Positions 53,352 to 63,283 of a DNA stretch of 64,000 nt are shown here, piece by piece (position 1 is the stretch's first letter; every line of letters starts with the position of its first letter). The notes beneath the pieces are model-generated. The model ran no database searches and was not told where the DNA came from. It worked only from the letters and a program-made list of their open reading frames with translations. The stretch is from assembly GCF_019396325.1 (NCBI RefSeq), contig NZ_JAHKRO010000022.1, positions 1 to 64,000 of the forward strand, written 5' to 3'. Source of the stretch: Nonomuraea ceibae. Its GTDB lineage: Bacteria > Actinomycetota > Actinomycetes > Streptosporangiales > Streptosporangiaceae. A program made the translations under genes and the position numbers.

Positions 53352-54542
53352 GTGACGGAGAAGATCGGAGTCGTGGGGGCCGGGATCGTCGGCCTGGCGG
53401 TGGCCCGCGAGCTCGCGGGCGCGCGGGGCGCCGAGGTGACCGTGCTGGAGAAGGAGGGCCGCGTCGGCGCCCACCAGACCGGCCACAACAGCGGCGTCGT
53501 GCACGCCGGCCTCTACTACCCGCCGGGCTCGCTCAAGGCCAGGCTGTGCCGCGAGGGCGTGGCCATGCTCAAGGACTACTGCGCCGAGCACGCGCTGCCC
53601 TACCGGGAGGTGGGCAAGCTCGTCGTGGCGAGCACCCGGGCGGAGCGGCCGAGGCTGGCGGCGCTGGCCGAGCGGGCCAGGGCCAACGGCGTGCCGGGGA
53701 TCGCCGAGCTCGACGCGCTGGCGCTGCGTGAGGTCGAGCCGCACGCGGTGGGCGTGGGCGCGGTGCACTCGCCGCACACGGCGATCGCCGACTTCCCGGC
53801 CGTCGCGCGCCGGCTCGCGGTGGACGTGGCCGAGCTGGGCGGTTCGGTACGGCTCGGGCATCCGGTCAGGGGGATCAGGCAGGGCGCCTCGGGCGTGGAG
53901 GTGCTGGCCGGGAGGCGCAGGTTCGTCTTCGACCGGCTGGTGGTGTGCGCGGGGCTGGGCACCGACGCGGTGGCGCGGATGGCGGGGCAGCCGGGTGACG
54001 TGCGGATCGTGCCGTTCCGGGGCGAGTACTACGCGCTCGGGGAATCGGCCAGGGAGCTGGTGCGGGGGCTGATCTATCCGGTGCCCGACCCGCGGTATCC
54101 GTTCCTGGGGGTGCATCTGACCCGGCACATCGACGGGGAGGTGCTGGTGGGGCCGAACGCGGTGCTGGCCGGGGCGTACGAGGGCTACAGGTGGCGAAGT
54201 TTCCGTAATGTCGGGCAAATTCTGCGCTGGCCCGGCACCCTCCGCATGGCCCGCCACCACTGGCGCACCGGCGTCAAGGAGGTCTACGGCTCGCTCGCCA
54301 AGGCCGCCTTCGTCCGCGCCGCCCGCCGCTACGTGCCCGAGCTCACCTCCGCCGACCTGCACCGGACCGAGGGCGGCGTGCGCGCGCAGGCCGTCGCCCG
54401 CGACGGCAGCCTGGTCGACGACTTCGCCGTGGACGTGCACGGCGACGTGGTGCTCGTGCGCAACGCCCCGTCGCCCGCGGCCACGTCGAGCCTGGCCATC
54501 GCCCGGCACATCGCCGGAATTGTCCCAGCACCTGTCCGATGA
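53352..54542 (+). CDS. lhgO: L-2-hydroxyglutarate oxidase
   Basis: This 396-aa FAD-dependent enzyme oxidises L-2-hydroxyglutarate to 2-oxoglutarate, clearing a side product of central metabolism. The dinucleotide motif is GVVGAGIVGLAVARELAG. Other conserved motifs are HQTGHNSGVVHAGLYYPPGSLKA, the substrate loop, and FRGEYYAL followed by LTRHIDGEVLVGPNAVLA. The start is GTG 53352. The gene lies 180 bases before the first response regulator and is not obviously linked to it. Confidence 0.92.
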   Translation: MTEKIGVVGAGIVGLAVARELAGARGAEVTVLEKEGRVGAHQTGHNSGVVHAGLYYPPGSLKARLCREGVAMLKDYCAEHALPYREVGKLVVASTRAERPRLAALAERARANGVPGIAELDALALREVEPHAVGVGAVHSPHTAIADFPAVARRLAVDVAELGGSVRLGHPVRGIRQGASGVEVLAGRRRFVFDRLVVCAGLGTDAVARMAGQPGDVRIVPFRGEYYALGESARELVRGLIYPVPDPRYPFLGVHLTRHIDGEVLVGPNAVLAGAYEGYRWRSFRNVGQILRWPGTLRMARHHWRTGVKEVYGSLAKAAFVRAARRYVPELTSADLHRTEGGVRAQAVARDGSLVDDFAVDVHGDVVLVRNAPSPAATSSLAIARHIAGIVPAPVR

Positions 54543-54725
54543 GGGCATCCTTGAGGGGGACATCATCCCCTTCGAGGACGAAGAGGACACCGGCCCCTTC
54601 CAGGCCGACAGGTGCAGACAGGAGGACAGGTTGAGGTTCGCGGCTCGTCCGCCCCGGCAATCCGGAGCGTCCCCGCGCGGCTCCCGCACGTCAGGCCCGG
54701 TGGGCCGGCACCCGGCGGGCGGCCG

Positions 54726-55418
54726 ATGATGGAAGCGCGCCTGCTGATCGTCGAGGACGACCCGAACATCCTCGAACTCCTCGCCGCCAGCCTGCGGTTC
54801 GCCGGATTCGACGTGTGCACCGCCAAGAGCGGCCACGACGCGGTCGCGGCGGTGCAGCGGCAGCGGCCCGACCTGGTCGTGCTCGACGTCATGCTGCCCG
54901 ACCTGGACGGCTTCGAGATCGTCCGGCGCATGCGCGGCGGCGGCGTCCACACGCCCGTGGTGTTCCTCACGGCCAGGGACGAGACCGAGGACAAGATCCG
55001 CGGCCTGACCATCGGCGGCGACGACTACGTGACCAAGCCGTTCAGCCTGGAGGAGGTCGTCGCCCGCATCCACGCGGTGCTCCGCCGCACCAGCGGCGAG
55101 GCGCAGCCGCCGCCCCGGCTGACGTTCGCCGACATCGAGCTGGACGAGGAGAGCCACGAGGTGTGGCGCGGCGGCCACGCGGTCGCGCTGTCGCCCACCG
55201 AGTTCAAGCTGCTGCGCTACTTCATGACGAACGCCGGGCGGGTGCTGTCCAAGCCGCAGATCCTCGACCACGTGTGGGACTACGACTTCCGCGGCGAGGT
55301 CGGCATCGTCGAGTCGTACGTGTCGGTGCTGCGCCGCAAGATCGACAACCGCAGCCCCCGGCTGATCCACACCCTGCGCGGCGTCGGTTACGTCCTGCGC
55401 CTGCCCTCGGGCCCGTAG
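54726..55418 (+). CDS. OmpR/PhoB-family response regulator (first of two)
   Basis: This 230-aa regulator has a receiver domain (about 1-125: LLIVEDDPNILELLAASLRFAGFDVCTAKSGHD, phospho-acceptor Asp54 in VVLDVMLPDLDGFE, and VTKPFSLEEV) and a winged-helix C-terminus (HAVALSPTEFKLLRYFMTNAGRVLSKPQILDHVWDYDF). Start choice: ATG 54726 (MMEARL), with GGCGG upstream. Its stop is immediately followed by the kinase ATG, so the two are an operon. The second regulator downstream is a paralogue with about 60 percent identity by eye. Confidence 0.93.
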   Translation: MMEARLLIVEDDPNILELLAASLRFAGFDVCTAKSGHDAVAAVQRQRPDLVVLDVMLPDLDGFEIVRRMRGGGVHTPVVFLTARDETEDKIRGLTIGGDDYVTKPFSLEEVVARIHAVLRRTSGEAQPPPRLTFADIELDEESHEVWRGGHAVALSPTEFKLLRYFMTNAGRVLSKPQILDHVWDYDFRGEVGIVESYVSVLRRKIDNRSPRLIHTLRGVGYVLRLPSGP

Positions 55419-56831
55419 ATGCCGCTCAGGATCAAGCTGATGGCCGTCATGCTGGCCCTGCTGGGGCTCGGCATGACGTTCATCGGGGTGGTCAGCGTGT
55501 CGGTCCTGCACGGCTACCTGCTCGACCGGGTCGACAGCCAGGTCAACCTCGTCTCCGTACGGGTGCACAAGCGGCTGGTCAACGACGCGCAGCGGCGCGC
55601 GGCGGGCAAGCAGAACACCGAGAAGCCGCTGCTCATCGAGTCCGACACGATCGTCCTGGTCAAGGACGCCGCCGGGGTGCTCACGCCCACGCAGAGCGAG
55701 CGCGACGTCGACGTCAAGCCCAAGCCGGTGCTCGACCCGTCACGCGGACGCGACATCTACACCGCCCCGGCCGCCGGCGGCGACGGCGAGTGGCGGGTGC
55801 GGCAGAGCACGACGCCGCAGGGCACGTTCGTCGTCGCCACCGACCTGGGCGAGGTCAACGAGATCACCCGGCGGCTCGTCCTCATCGAGCTGCTGGGCGG
55901 CGGCGGCATCGTCATCCTGCTCGCGATCGTCGGCGTGGCGACCGTGCGGCGCAGCATGCGGCCCCTGGCCGAGATCGAGCGCACCGCGGGCACCATCGCC
56001 GCCGGGGAGCTCGGCCGCCGGGTGCCCGACGGCGACCCCCGTACCGAGGTGGGCCGCCTGGCCGCCGCGCTCAACGGGATGCTGGCACAGCTCGAAAGCG
56101 CGTTCACCGCGCGGTCGGAGGGCGAGGCGGCGGCGCGCCGGTCGGAGGACCGGATGCGCCAGTTCGTCGCCGACGCCTCCCACGAGCTGCGCACCCCGCT
56201 GACCTCCATCCGGGGCTTCGCCGAGTACGCCCGCCAGAACCCCGGCGCCGACCCCGCCGAGCTGATGAAACGGGTCGAGCACGCGGCCGGGCGCATGAGC
56301 CTGCTCGTGGACGACCTGCTGCTGCTCGCCCAGGTGGACCAGTCGAGGCCGCTGAAGATGCGGCCCGTCGACATGCTGGCGCTGGCCGCCGACGCCGTCC
56401 AGGACGCCCGCATCCTGGCCCCCGACCGCGAGATCGGGCTGGACGTCGTGGGGGGCGCCGCGCTCATCGTCTCCGGTGACGAGGTACGGCTGCGCCAGGT
56501 CGTCGGCAACCTGATGTCCAACGCGCTCATCCACACCGACCCGGGCACGCCCATCACCATCCGGGTCGGGGCGGGCGACGGCACGGTCTTCCTGGAGGTG
56601 GCCGACCAGGGCCCCGGCCTCACCCCCGAACAGGTCGAGCGGGTCTTCGAACGCTTCTACCGGGCCGACTCGGCCAGGTCCAGACGCCGGTCCGGCGAGG
56701 ACCGGGGCAGCGGCCTCGGCCTGGCCATCGTCCAGGCGCTGGCGCACGCCCACGGCGGCACCGTCGTCGTCCGCAGCACACCGGGCGAGGGATCGACCTT
56801 CCGCGTCGAACTCCCACTCGCCTTGGAGTGA
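55419..56831 (+). CDS. Sensor histidine kinase (TrcS/MprB-like)
   Basis: This 470-aa membrane kinase has a first transmembrane helix (about 8-30), an extracytoplasmic sensor loop (31-150), a second helix (153-176), HAMP (to about 232), the HisKA domain with His255 (ADASHELRTPLTSIRGFAEY) and HATPase (N-box GNLMSNALIHTD, G1 ADQGPGLTPEQVERVF, G2 GSGLGLAIVQALAHAHGG). It should phosphorylate the regulator encoded just before it and, by position, also that following it. The signal is unknown. The stop codon at 56829-56831 overlaps a possible GTG start of the second regulator gene. Confidence 0.95.
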   Translation: MPLRIKLMAVMLALLGLGMTFIGVVSVSVLHGYLLDRVDSQVNLVSVRVHKRLVNDAQRRAAGKQNTEKPLLIESDTIVLVKDAAGVLTPTQSERDVDVKPKPVLDPSRGRDIYTAPAAGGDGEWRVRQSTTPQGTFVVATDLGEVNEITRRLVLIELLGGGGIVILLAIVGVATVRRSMRPLAEIERTAGTIAAGELGRRVPDGDPRTEVGRLAAALNGMLAQLESAFTARSEGEAAARRSEDRMRQFVADASHELRTPLTSIRGFAEYARQNPGADPAELMKRVEHAAGRMSLLVDDLLLLAQVDQSRPLKMRPVDMLALAADAVQDARILAPDREIGLDVVGGAALIVSGDEVRLRQVVGNLMSNALIHTDPGTPITIRVGAGDGTVFLEVADQGPGLTPEQVERVFERFYRADSARSRRRSGEDRGSGLGLAIVQALAHAHGGTVVVRSTPGEGSTFRVELPLALE

Positions 56832-56872
56832 GCATTCAGCATTCCCTCAGGTCGCTGGGTCACCCTGGAAGG

Positions 56873-57553
56873 GTGAGCAAGAGCGAAGCGCTGATCATGG
56901 TGGTGGACGACGAGCCCAGCATCAGGGACCTGCTCTCGGCCAGCCTGCGTTTCTCCGGGTTCGAGGTGCTCACCGCCGCCGACGGCAACGAGGCCGTCGA
57001 GGTGGCCCAGCGGGCCGCGCCCGACCTGGTGGTGCTCGACGTCATGCTGCCCGACCTGGACGGGTTCGAGGTGGCCAGGCGGATCGACGCGCCCGTGCTC
57101 TTCCTCACCGCCCGCGACGCCACCGAGGACAAGATCGCCGGGCTGCGCGTCGGCGACGACTACGTCACCAAGCCGTTCAGCCTGGAGGAGGTCCAGGCCC
57201 GCATCCGCGCCGTGCTGCGCCGCACCCGGGGCGAGGGCGCGCCCGCCACCCGCCTGAAGGTGGCCGACCTGGAGCTGGACGAGGACGCGCGCGAGGTGTG
57301 GCGCGGCGGCCGTCAGGTGCGGCTGTCGCCGACGGAGTTCAAGCTGCTGCACTATTTCATGGCCAACGCCGGGCGGGTGCTGTCCAAGGCGCAGATCCTC
57401 GACCACGTGTGGAACTACGACTTCGGCGGCGACGCCGGCGTGGTCGAATCGTACGTGTCCTACCTGCGGCGCAAGGTCGACGACGTGGAGCCGAGGCTCA
57501 TTCACACGCTGCGCAGCGTCGGTTACGTGCTGAGAGAGCCACCCGCGGGCTAG
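56873..57553 (+). CDS. OmpR/PhoB-family response regulator (second, contracted receiver)
   Basis: This 226-aa paralogue of the first regulator has Asp56 in VVLDVMLPDLDGFE and the winged helix RQVRLSPTEFKLLHYFMANAGRVLSKAQILDHVWNYDF. Against the first regulator it lacks five residues between helix 3 and strand 4 (ARRIDAPVLFL versus VRRMRGGGVHTPVVFL) and one Gly before DDYVTKPFS. These deletions touch the region used for dimerisation and activation. The start is GTG 56873 with GGAAGG upstream; GTG 56828, overlapping the kinase stop, gives 15 extra residues. Confidence 0.93.
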   Translation: MSKSEALIMVVDDEPSIRDLLSASLRFSGFEVLTAADGNEAVEVAQRAAPDLVVLDVMLPDLDGFEVARRIDAPVLFLTARDATEDKIAGLRVGDDYVTKPFSLEEVQARIRAVLRRTRGEGAPATRLKVADLELDEDAREVWRGGRQVRLSPTEFKLLHYFMANAGRVLSKAQILDHVWNYDFGGDAGVVESYVSYLRRKVDDVEPRLIHTLRSVGYVLREPPAG

Positions 57554-57563
57554 CGTGGTCCGT

Positions 57564-59276
57564 ATGGACCTGCTCGGCGCGCTGGAGGAGCTGCGGCAGC
57601 CGCTCGACCGGGAGCTGTTCCCGCTCGAGATCGGCGACGCCACCACCGATCGGCGCGCGCTTCGCGAGCTGACCGGGCAGCTCGACGACTACCTGCTGCC
57701 CCGGCTGCGGGCGATCGACGCGCCCCTGCTCGCCGTCGTCGGCGGCTCCACCGGCGCGGGCAAGTCCACGCTGGTCAACTCGCTGGTCGGCGTCGACGTG
57801 ACCGAGCCCGGCGTGCTGCGGCCCACCACGCTCGTGCCGACGCTCGTGGTGAGCCCGGCCGACCGCGACTGGTTCATGGCGCAGAACGTGCTGCCCGGCC
57901 TGTCCCGCGCCACCGGCGTCGGGCCCGGCGCGCTGCGCGTGGTCACCGCCGACGCGCTGGGGGCCGGGCTGGCGCTGCTCGACGCGCCCGACATCGACTC
58001 CGTCGTGACCGCCAACCGCGAGCTGGCCGCGCAACTCCTGGCCGCCGCCGACCTGTGGCTGTTCGTCACCACCGCCGCCCGCTACGCCGACGAGGTGCCG
58101 TGGAGCTTCCTGCGCTCCGCCCGCGAACGCAGCACCGCCCTCGCCGTCGTGCTCGACCGCGTGCCGCCCGAGGCCGCCGGGCCCGTCGCCCGCGACCTCG
58201 AACGCCTCCTGGAGGAGAACGGCCTGGCCGGCAGCCGCCTGTTCACCGTCCCCGAGGCCGCGCTGCCCACCGAGAAGGCCCGGCTGCCCGCCGACGCCGT
58301 CGCGCCCATCGCCGGCTGGCTCGCCGGGCTCGCCGCCGACGCCGCCGAACGCTCCCGCGTCGTACGCCAGACGCTGTCCGGCGCGCTCGACAGCCTCGCC
58401 ACCCGCGTGCCGTCGCTGGCCACCGCCGTCGAACGGCAGGAAGCCGGCTTCGACGCGCTGCGCTCCATCGTGACCGCCGCCTACGCGGGCGGGCTCGCCG
58501 ACTTCGACGAGGGCATGCGCGACGGGTCGCTGCTGCGCGGCGAGGTGCTGGCCCGCTGGCAGGACTTCATCGGCACCGGCGACCTGATGCGCTCCCTGGA
58601 GAGCCGCGTCGGCTGGCTGCGCGACCGCATCGTCGGCTTCTTCACCGGGCGCGCCCCCGAGGTCGAGCTCCGCGACGCCCTGGAGAGCGGCGTCGAGACC
58701 CTGATCAAGGGCGTCGCCGACAGCGCCGCCGAACGCGCCCTCGACGGCTGGGCCGCCGCGCCCGGCGGGCCCGGCCTCCTCGAACGCGCCGGCCCCGTCG
58801 AGTCCGCCCGCCTCGGCCGCGCCTCCGCCGCACTCGGCGAACAGGCCGAGACCGCCGTTCGCGGCTGGCAGGAGTACGTCCTCGACCTCGTACGGGAGGA
58901 AGGCGCCGAACGGCGCACCACAGCACGGATGGCGTCGTTCGGGGTGAACGGCGCGGGGCTGCTGCTGATGCTGGCCGTGTTCGCCTCCACCGGCGGGCTG
59001 ACCGGCATCGAGGTCGGCATCGCGGGCGGCACCAGCGTGCTGTCCCAGAAACTCCTCGAAGCGATCTTCGGCGACCAGGCCGTCCGCACCCTCACCGCCC
59101 GCGCCCGCGACGACCTGCGCGAACGCGTCCGCGAACTCCTCGACCACGAAGCCGATCGCTACCTGGCTCTGCTCGCCACCGTCGAACCCCCGCCCGGCAC
59201 CGCCGCCGGCCTGCGCGACGCCGCCGCCACCGTCCGCCGCCACCGGGCCGAACTGCCGGGCGGTGACCAGGCGTGA
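57564..59276 (+). CDS. Dynamin-like / YfjP-type P-loop GTPase, membrane associated (first of a pair)
   Basis: This 570-aa protein has a P-loop (VVGGSTGAGKSTLVNSLVG at about 60-78), a G3-like LLDAPDIDS and no recognisable NKxD motif (only VVLDRVPPEA), so guanine specificity is weak. The C-terminal third holds helices and two hydrophobic segments (MASFGVNGAGLLLMLAVFASTGGLTGIEVGIAGG). It is coupled to the second GTPase by a 4-base overlap (GTGA). Such paired actinobacterial GTPases are thought to act at the membrane; the process is unknown. Confidence 0.85.
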   Translation: MDLLGALEELRQPLDRELFPLEIGDATTDRRALRELTGQLDDYLLPRLRAIDAPLLAVVGGSTGAGKSTLVNSLVGVDVTEPGVLRPTTLVPTLVVSPADRDWFMAQNVLPGLSRATGVGPGALRVVTADALGAGLALLDAPDIDSVVTANRELAAQLLAAADLWLFVTTAARYADEVPWSFLRSARERSTALAVVLDRVPPEAAGPVARDLERLLEENGLAGSRLFTVPEAALPTEKARLPADAVAPIAGWLAGLAADAAERSRVVRQTLSGALDSLATRVPSLATAVERQEAGFDALRSIVTAAYAGGLADFDEGMRDGSLLRGEVLARWQDFIGTGDLMRSLESRVGWLRDRIVGFFTGRAPEVELRDALESGVETLIKGVADSAAERALDGWAAAPGGPGLLERAGPVESARLGRASAALGEQAETAVRGWQEYVLDLVREEGAERRTTARMASFGVNGAGLLLMLAVFASTGGLTGIEVGIAGGTSVLSQKLLEAIFGDQAVRTLTARARDDLRERVRELLDHEADRYLALLATVEPPPGTAAGLRDAAATVRRHRAELPGGDQA

Positions 59277-61150
59277 AACTGCTGCGCCGCAAGGACCGGC
59301 CCACCCTGGAAACCCGGCTCGACGCCCTCCTCGAAGCCGCCTCGCTCGGCGAAGGACGGCTGGCCGACGACGCCGTCCAGGCCGCCCGCGAAGTCGCCGA
59401 ACGAGCCGGGACCCGGCGGCGGCTCTCCGTCGCCCACACCGTGGCCGCGCTCGCCGGAGCCACCGGCAGCGGCAAGTCGTCCCTCTACAACGCGTTGGCC
59501 GGGGCCGAACTCGCCGGCGTCGGCGTCACCCGGCCCACCACCGCCACCGCCCAGGCCGCGCTCTGGGACGGCGAAGGGGCCGGGCCGCTGCTCGACTGGC
59601 TGGAGGTGCCGCACCGGCACTCCGCCTCCGCCTCCGCTTCCGGTGGCGGGCTCGGCGGGCTCGTCCTGCTCGACCTGCCCGACCACGACTCCATCCGGCT
59701 CACCCACCGGCTGGAGGTCGACCGGCTGGTCGAGCTCGTCGACCTGCTCGTGTGGGTGCTCGACCCGCAGAAGTACGCCGACGCCGCCGTGCACGAACGC
59801 TACCTGCGGCCGCTCGCCGGGCACCGGGACGTCATGGTCGTCGTGCTCAACCAGATCGACCGGCTGCCGCCCGAGGCCGTCGAGCGGTGCCTGCGCGACC
59901 TGCGCCGCCTCCTCGACGACGACGGGCTCACCGGCGTGCCCGTCCTCGGCGTCTCGGCCCGCACGGGGGCCGGGGTCGCCGACCTCCGCGCGCTGCTGGC
60001 CGACCGGGTGGCCCGCCGCAAGGCCTGGTCCGACCGGCTCGCCGCCGACGTCCGCGACGCCGCCACCCTCCTCACCACCGCCTCCACCCTCCCACCCCAC
60101 CCCGAGAAGAGCGCCGCCCCGCCCGAACAGACCACCACCCCCGAGGCACCGCCTCCCAGCGCGGAGGGCGCGGGCGCTTCCCCGCAGGGGCGGGTCGCCG
60201 CGTCCGCAGGGGGGTCGTTCGGTGCGGAGGGGACGGGGGTTCTGGCGTTGGGGCGGGCGGCGCTCGCTCAGGGGGGACCACAGCAGGGGGAGACAACCGT
60301 GCCCGGGGAGCAGGGCGTCGGGGGGTTGGCGGGAGCGTTGACGGCGGCGTTGTCGAAGGCGGCCGGGGTGCCGCTGGTGGTGGCGGCCGTGGCGAAGGGG
60401 CACCGGCATCGGGCGGTCGTGGCGACCGGGTGGCCGGTGACGCGGTGGGTGCGCAGGTTCCGGCCGGACCCGCTGCGCAGGCTGCGGATCGGGGTGGCGG
60501 CCCCGTCCGGGCGCGGCCGAGGCGACCGTGCGGACAGCGCGGCGGCCCGTACGGGGCAGGGGGTCGAGCCGGTGAGCCGCACGTCGGTGCCGGCGGCGTC
60601 GGCGGTGCAGCGGGCGCAGGTGGAGACGGCGATCCGGGATGTCGGCGAGCAGGCCGCGCGGGGGCTGCCGGCGGCGTGGGCGGCGGCGGTGCGGCGGGCG
60701 GCCCGGTCGCGGTCGGCGGAGCTGGCCGACGCGGTGGACCGGGCGGTGGGGCGCACGTCGCTGGGCGTGACGCGGCGGCCGCGCTGGTGGCGGGCGGTGA
60801 ACGTGCTGCAGTGGCTGGTGTTCGCGGGCATGGTGGCGGGCGCGGGCTGGCTGGCGGCGCTGTTCGGGATGGACTACCTGCGGTTGCCGGAGCCGCCGAT
60901 GCCGACGGTGTGGGAGGTGCCGTGGCCGACGGCGCTGCTGGTGGGCGGGGCGCTGGCGGGCGTGCTGGTGGCGCTGCTGTCGAGGCTGGCCGCGTGGCTG
61001 GGCGGGCGCCGTCGTGCCCGTAAGGCCGCGCGGGCGTTGCGGGCCGCGATCGGCGAGGTGGGTCAGGCGTACGTGCTGGGGCCGGTGGAGGAGGAGCTGG
61101 CCCGTCACGCCCGCTTCACCGAGGCCGTGGAGAGGGCTCGCGCCGAGTAG
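59273..61150 (+). CDS. Dynamin-like / YfjP-type P-loop GTPase (second of a pair)
   Basis: This 625-aa partner has a good GTPase domain: ALAGATGSGKSSLYNALAG (about 59-77), DLPDHDSI, and NQID (VVVLNQIDRLPPEAVE), all the expected G1, G3 and G4 motifs. After the domain comes a low-complexity stretch (about 285-365), then helices and two transmembrane segments (VLQWLVFAGMVAGAGWLAALFG; ALLVGGALAGVLVALLSRLAAWLG). It uses GTG 59273. The pair therefore consists of a degenerate and an intact GTPase encoded in coupled order. Confidence 0.85.
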   Translation: MKLLRRKDRPTLETRLDALLEAASLGEGRLADDAVQAAREVAERAGTRRRLSVAHTVAALAGATGSGKSSLYNALAGAELAGVGVTRPTTATAQAALWDGEGAGPLLDWLEVPHRHSASASASGGGLGGLVLLDLPDHDSIRLTHRLEVDRLVELVDLLVWVLDPQKYADAAVHERYLRPLAGHRDVMVVVLNQIDRLPPEAVERCLRDLRRLLDDDGLTGVPVLGVSARTGAGVADLRALLADRVARRKAWSDRLAADVRDAATLLTTASTLPPHPEKSAAPPEQTTTPEAPPPSAEGAGASPQGRVAASAGGSFGAEGTGVLALGRAALAQGGPQQGETTVPGEQGVGGLAGALTAALSKAAGVPLVVAAVAKGHRHRAVVATGWPVTRWVRRFRPDPLRRLRIGVAAPSGRGRGDRADSAAARTGQGVEPVSRTSVPAASAVQRAQVETAIRDVGEQAARGLPAAWAAAVRRAARSRSAELADAVDRAVGRTSLGVTRRPRWWRAVNVLQWLVFAGMVAGAGWLAALFGMDYLRLPEPPMPTVWEVPWPTALLVGGALAGVLVALLSRLAAWLGGRRRARKAARALRAAIGEVGQAYVLGPVEEELARHARFTEAVERARAE

Positions 61151-61176
61151 GGGCGGCGTGTAGGACTGCCGGTGTC

Positions 61177-62097
61177 TCATCCGATCCCGAGAGAGCCGGA
61201 GATCTGCTGGAGGCTGTCCAGCAGCGGACGCAGCAGCGGGTGCGACTCGGCCCCGCGCCGGACGGCGGCGAACACGCGGCGCTCCATGCCGGCCGCGAGC
61301 GGGCCCGGCGTGTGGTGCACCGTGACGCCGGGCAGCGTCATGTCGCGCAGCGCCAGCCGGGGCACCAGGGCGATTCCCGCCCCGGCCCCGACCAGCGCCA
61401 CCACGGCGCGGAAGTCGTCCGAGCAGTGCGCGAACCGGGGCGAGAAGCCCGCCTGCTCGCAGGCGAACGCGATCACGTCGTGCACGGGGTTGCCGGGGTA
61501 GGGGCCGATCCACGTCTCCCCGGAGGCGGCGGCGAGGTCCACGGGCGAGCCGGACAGCGGGTGGCCCTCCGGCAGCACCAGGTCGAACGGCTCGGCGTAC
61601 AGCGGGACGCGGAACAGGCGGCGGTCGGCCGCGTCGGGGCCGCCCCGGTACTCGACGGCGATCGCCACGTCGGCCTCGCCGTCGAGGAGCATCGCCAGGC
61701 TCTGGTGCCCCTCGGCGTCGCGTACCCGCACCTGGACGCCCGGCGCGGCGGCGCGCAGCGCGACGATCGCGGGGGAGAGCACGGCGCTGATCGCGGTGGC
61801 GAAGCAGGCCGCGGTGACCTCGCCCGCCGCGCCCGTGGCGTAGGCGGCGACCTCGGCCTCGGCCCGTTCGAGCTGGGCCAGCACCTCGTTCGCGTGGGCC
61901 AGCATGATCTTGCCGACGGCGTTGAGCCGGACGCCGCGCCCGTCGCGCACGAACAGCCGGTGCCCCACCTCGTGCTCCAGAGCGACGAGCTGCTGGGAGA
62001 CGGCCGACGGCGTCAGGTGGAGGGTGGCCGCCGCGGCGGTGACCGTGCCGTGGTCGGCCACCGCGCGCAGCGTGCGCAGCCGCCGCGTGTCTATCAC
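61177..62097 (-). CDS. LysR family transcriptional regulator
   Basis: This 306-aa regulator has an N-terminal winged helix (RRLRTLRAVADHGTVTAAAATLHLTPSAVSQQLVALEHEVGH, about 4-62) and an effector domain (90-300). The start is GTG 62097. It lies 16 bases downstream of kbl on the same strand, so it may be part of the tdh-kbl transcript. Its function as a threonine-catabolism regulator is only suggested by this position. Confidence 0.9.
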   Translation of the reverse strand: MIDTRRLRTLRAVADHGTVTAAAATLHLTPSAVSQQLVALEHEVGHRLFVRDGRGVRLNAVGKIMLAHANEVLAQLERAEAEVAAYATGAAGEVTAACFATAISAVLSPAIVALRAAAPGVQVRVRDAEGHQSLAMLLDGEADVAIAVEYRGGPDAADRRLFRVPLYAEPFDLVLPEGHPLSGSPVDLAAASGETWIGPYPGNPVHDVIAFACEQAGFSPRFAHCSDDFRAVVALVGAGAGIALVPRLALRDMTLPGVTVHHTPGPLAAGMERRVFAAVRRGAESHPLLRPLLDSLQQISGSLGIG

Positions 62098-62113
62098 GCT
62101 GCGAGGATACGGG

Positions 62114-63282
<1,169 letters not shown>

Positions 63283-63283
<1 letters not shown>

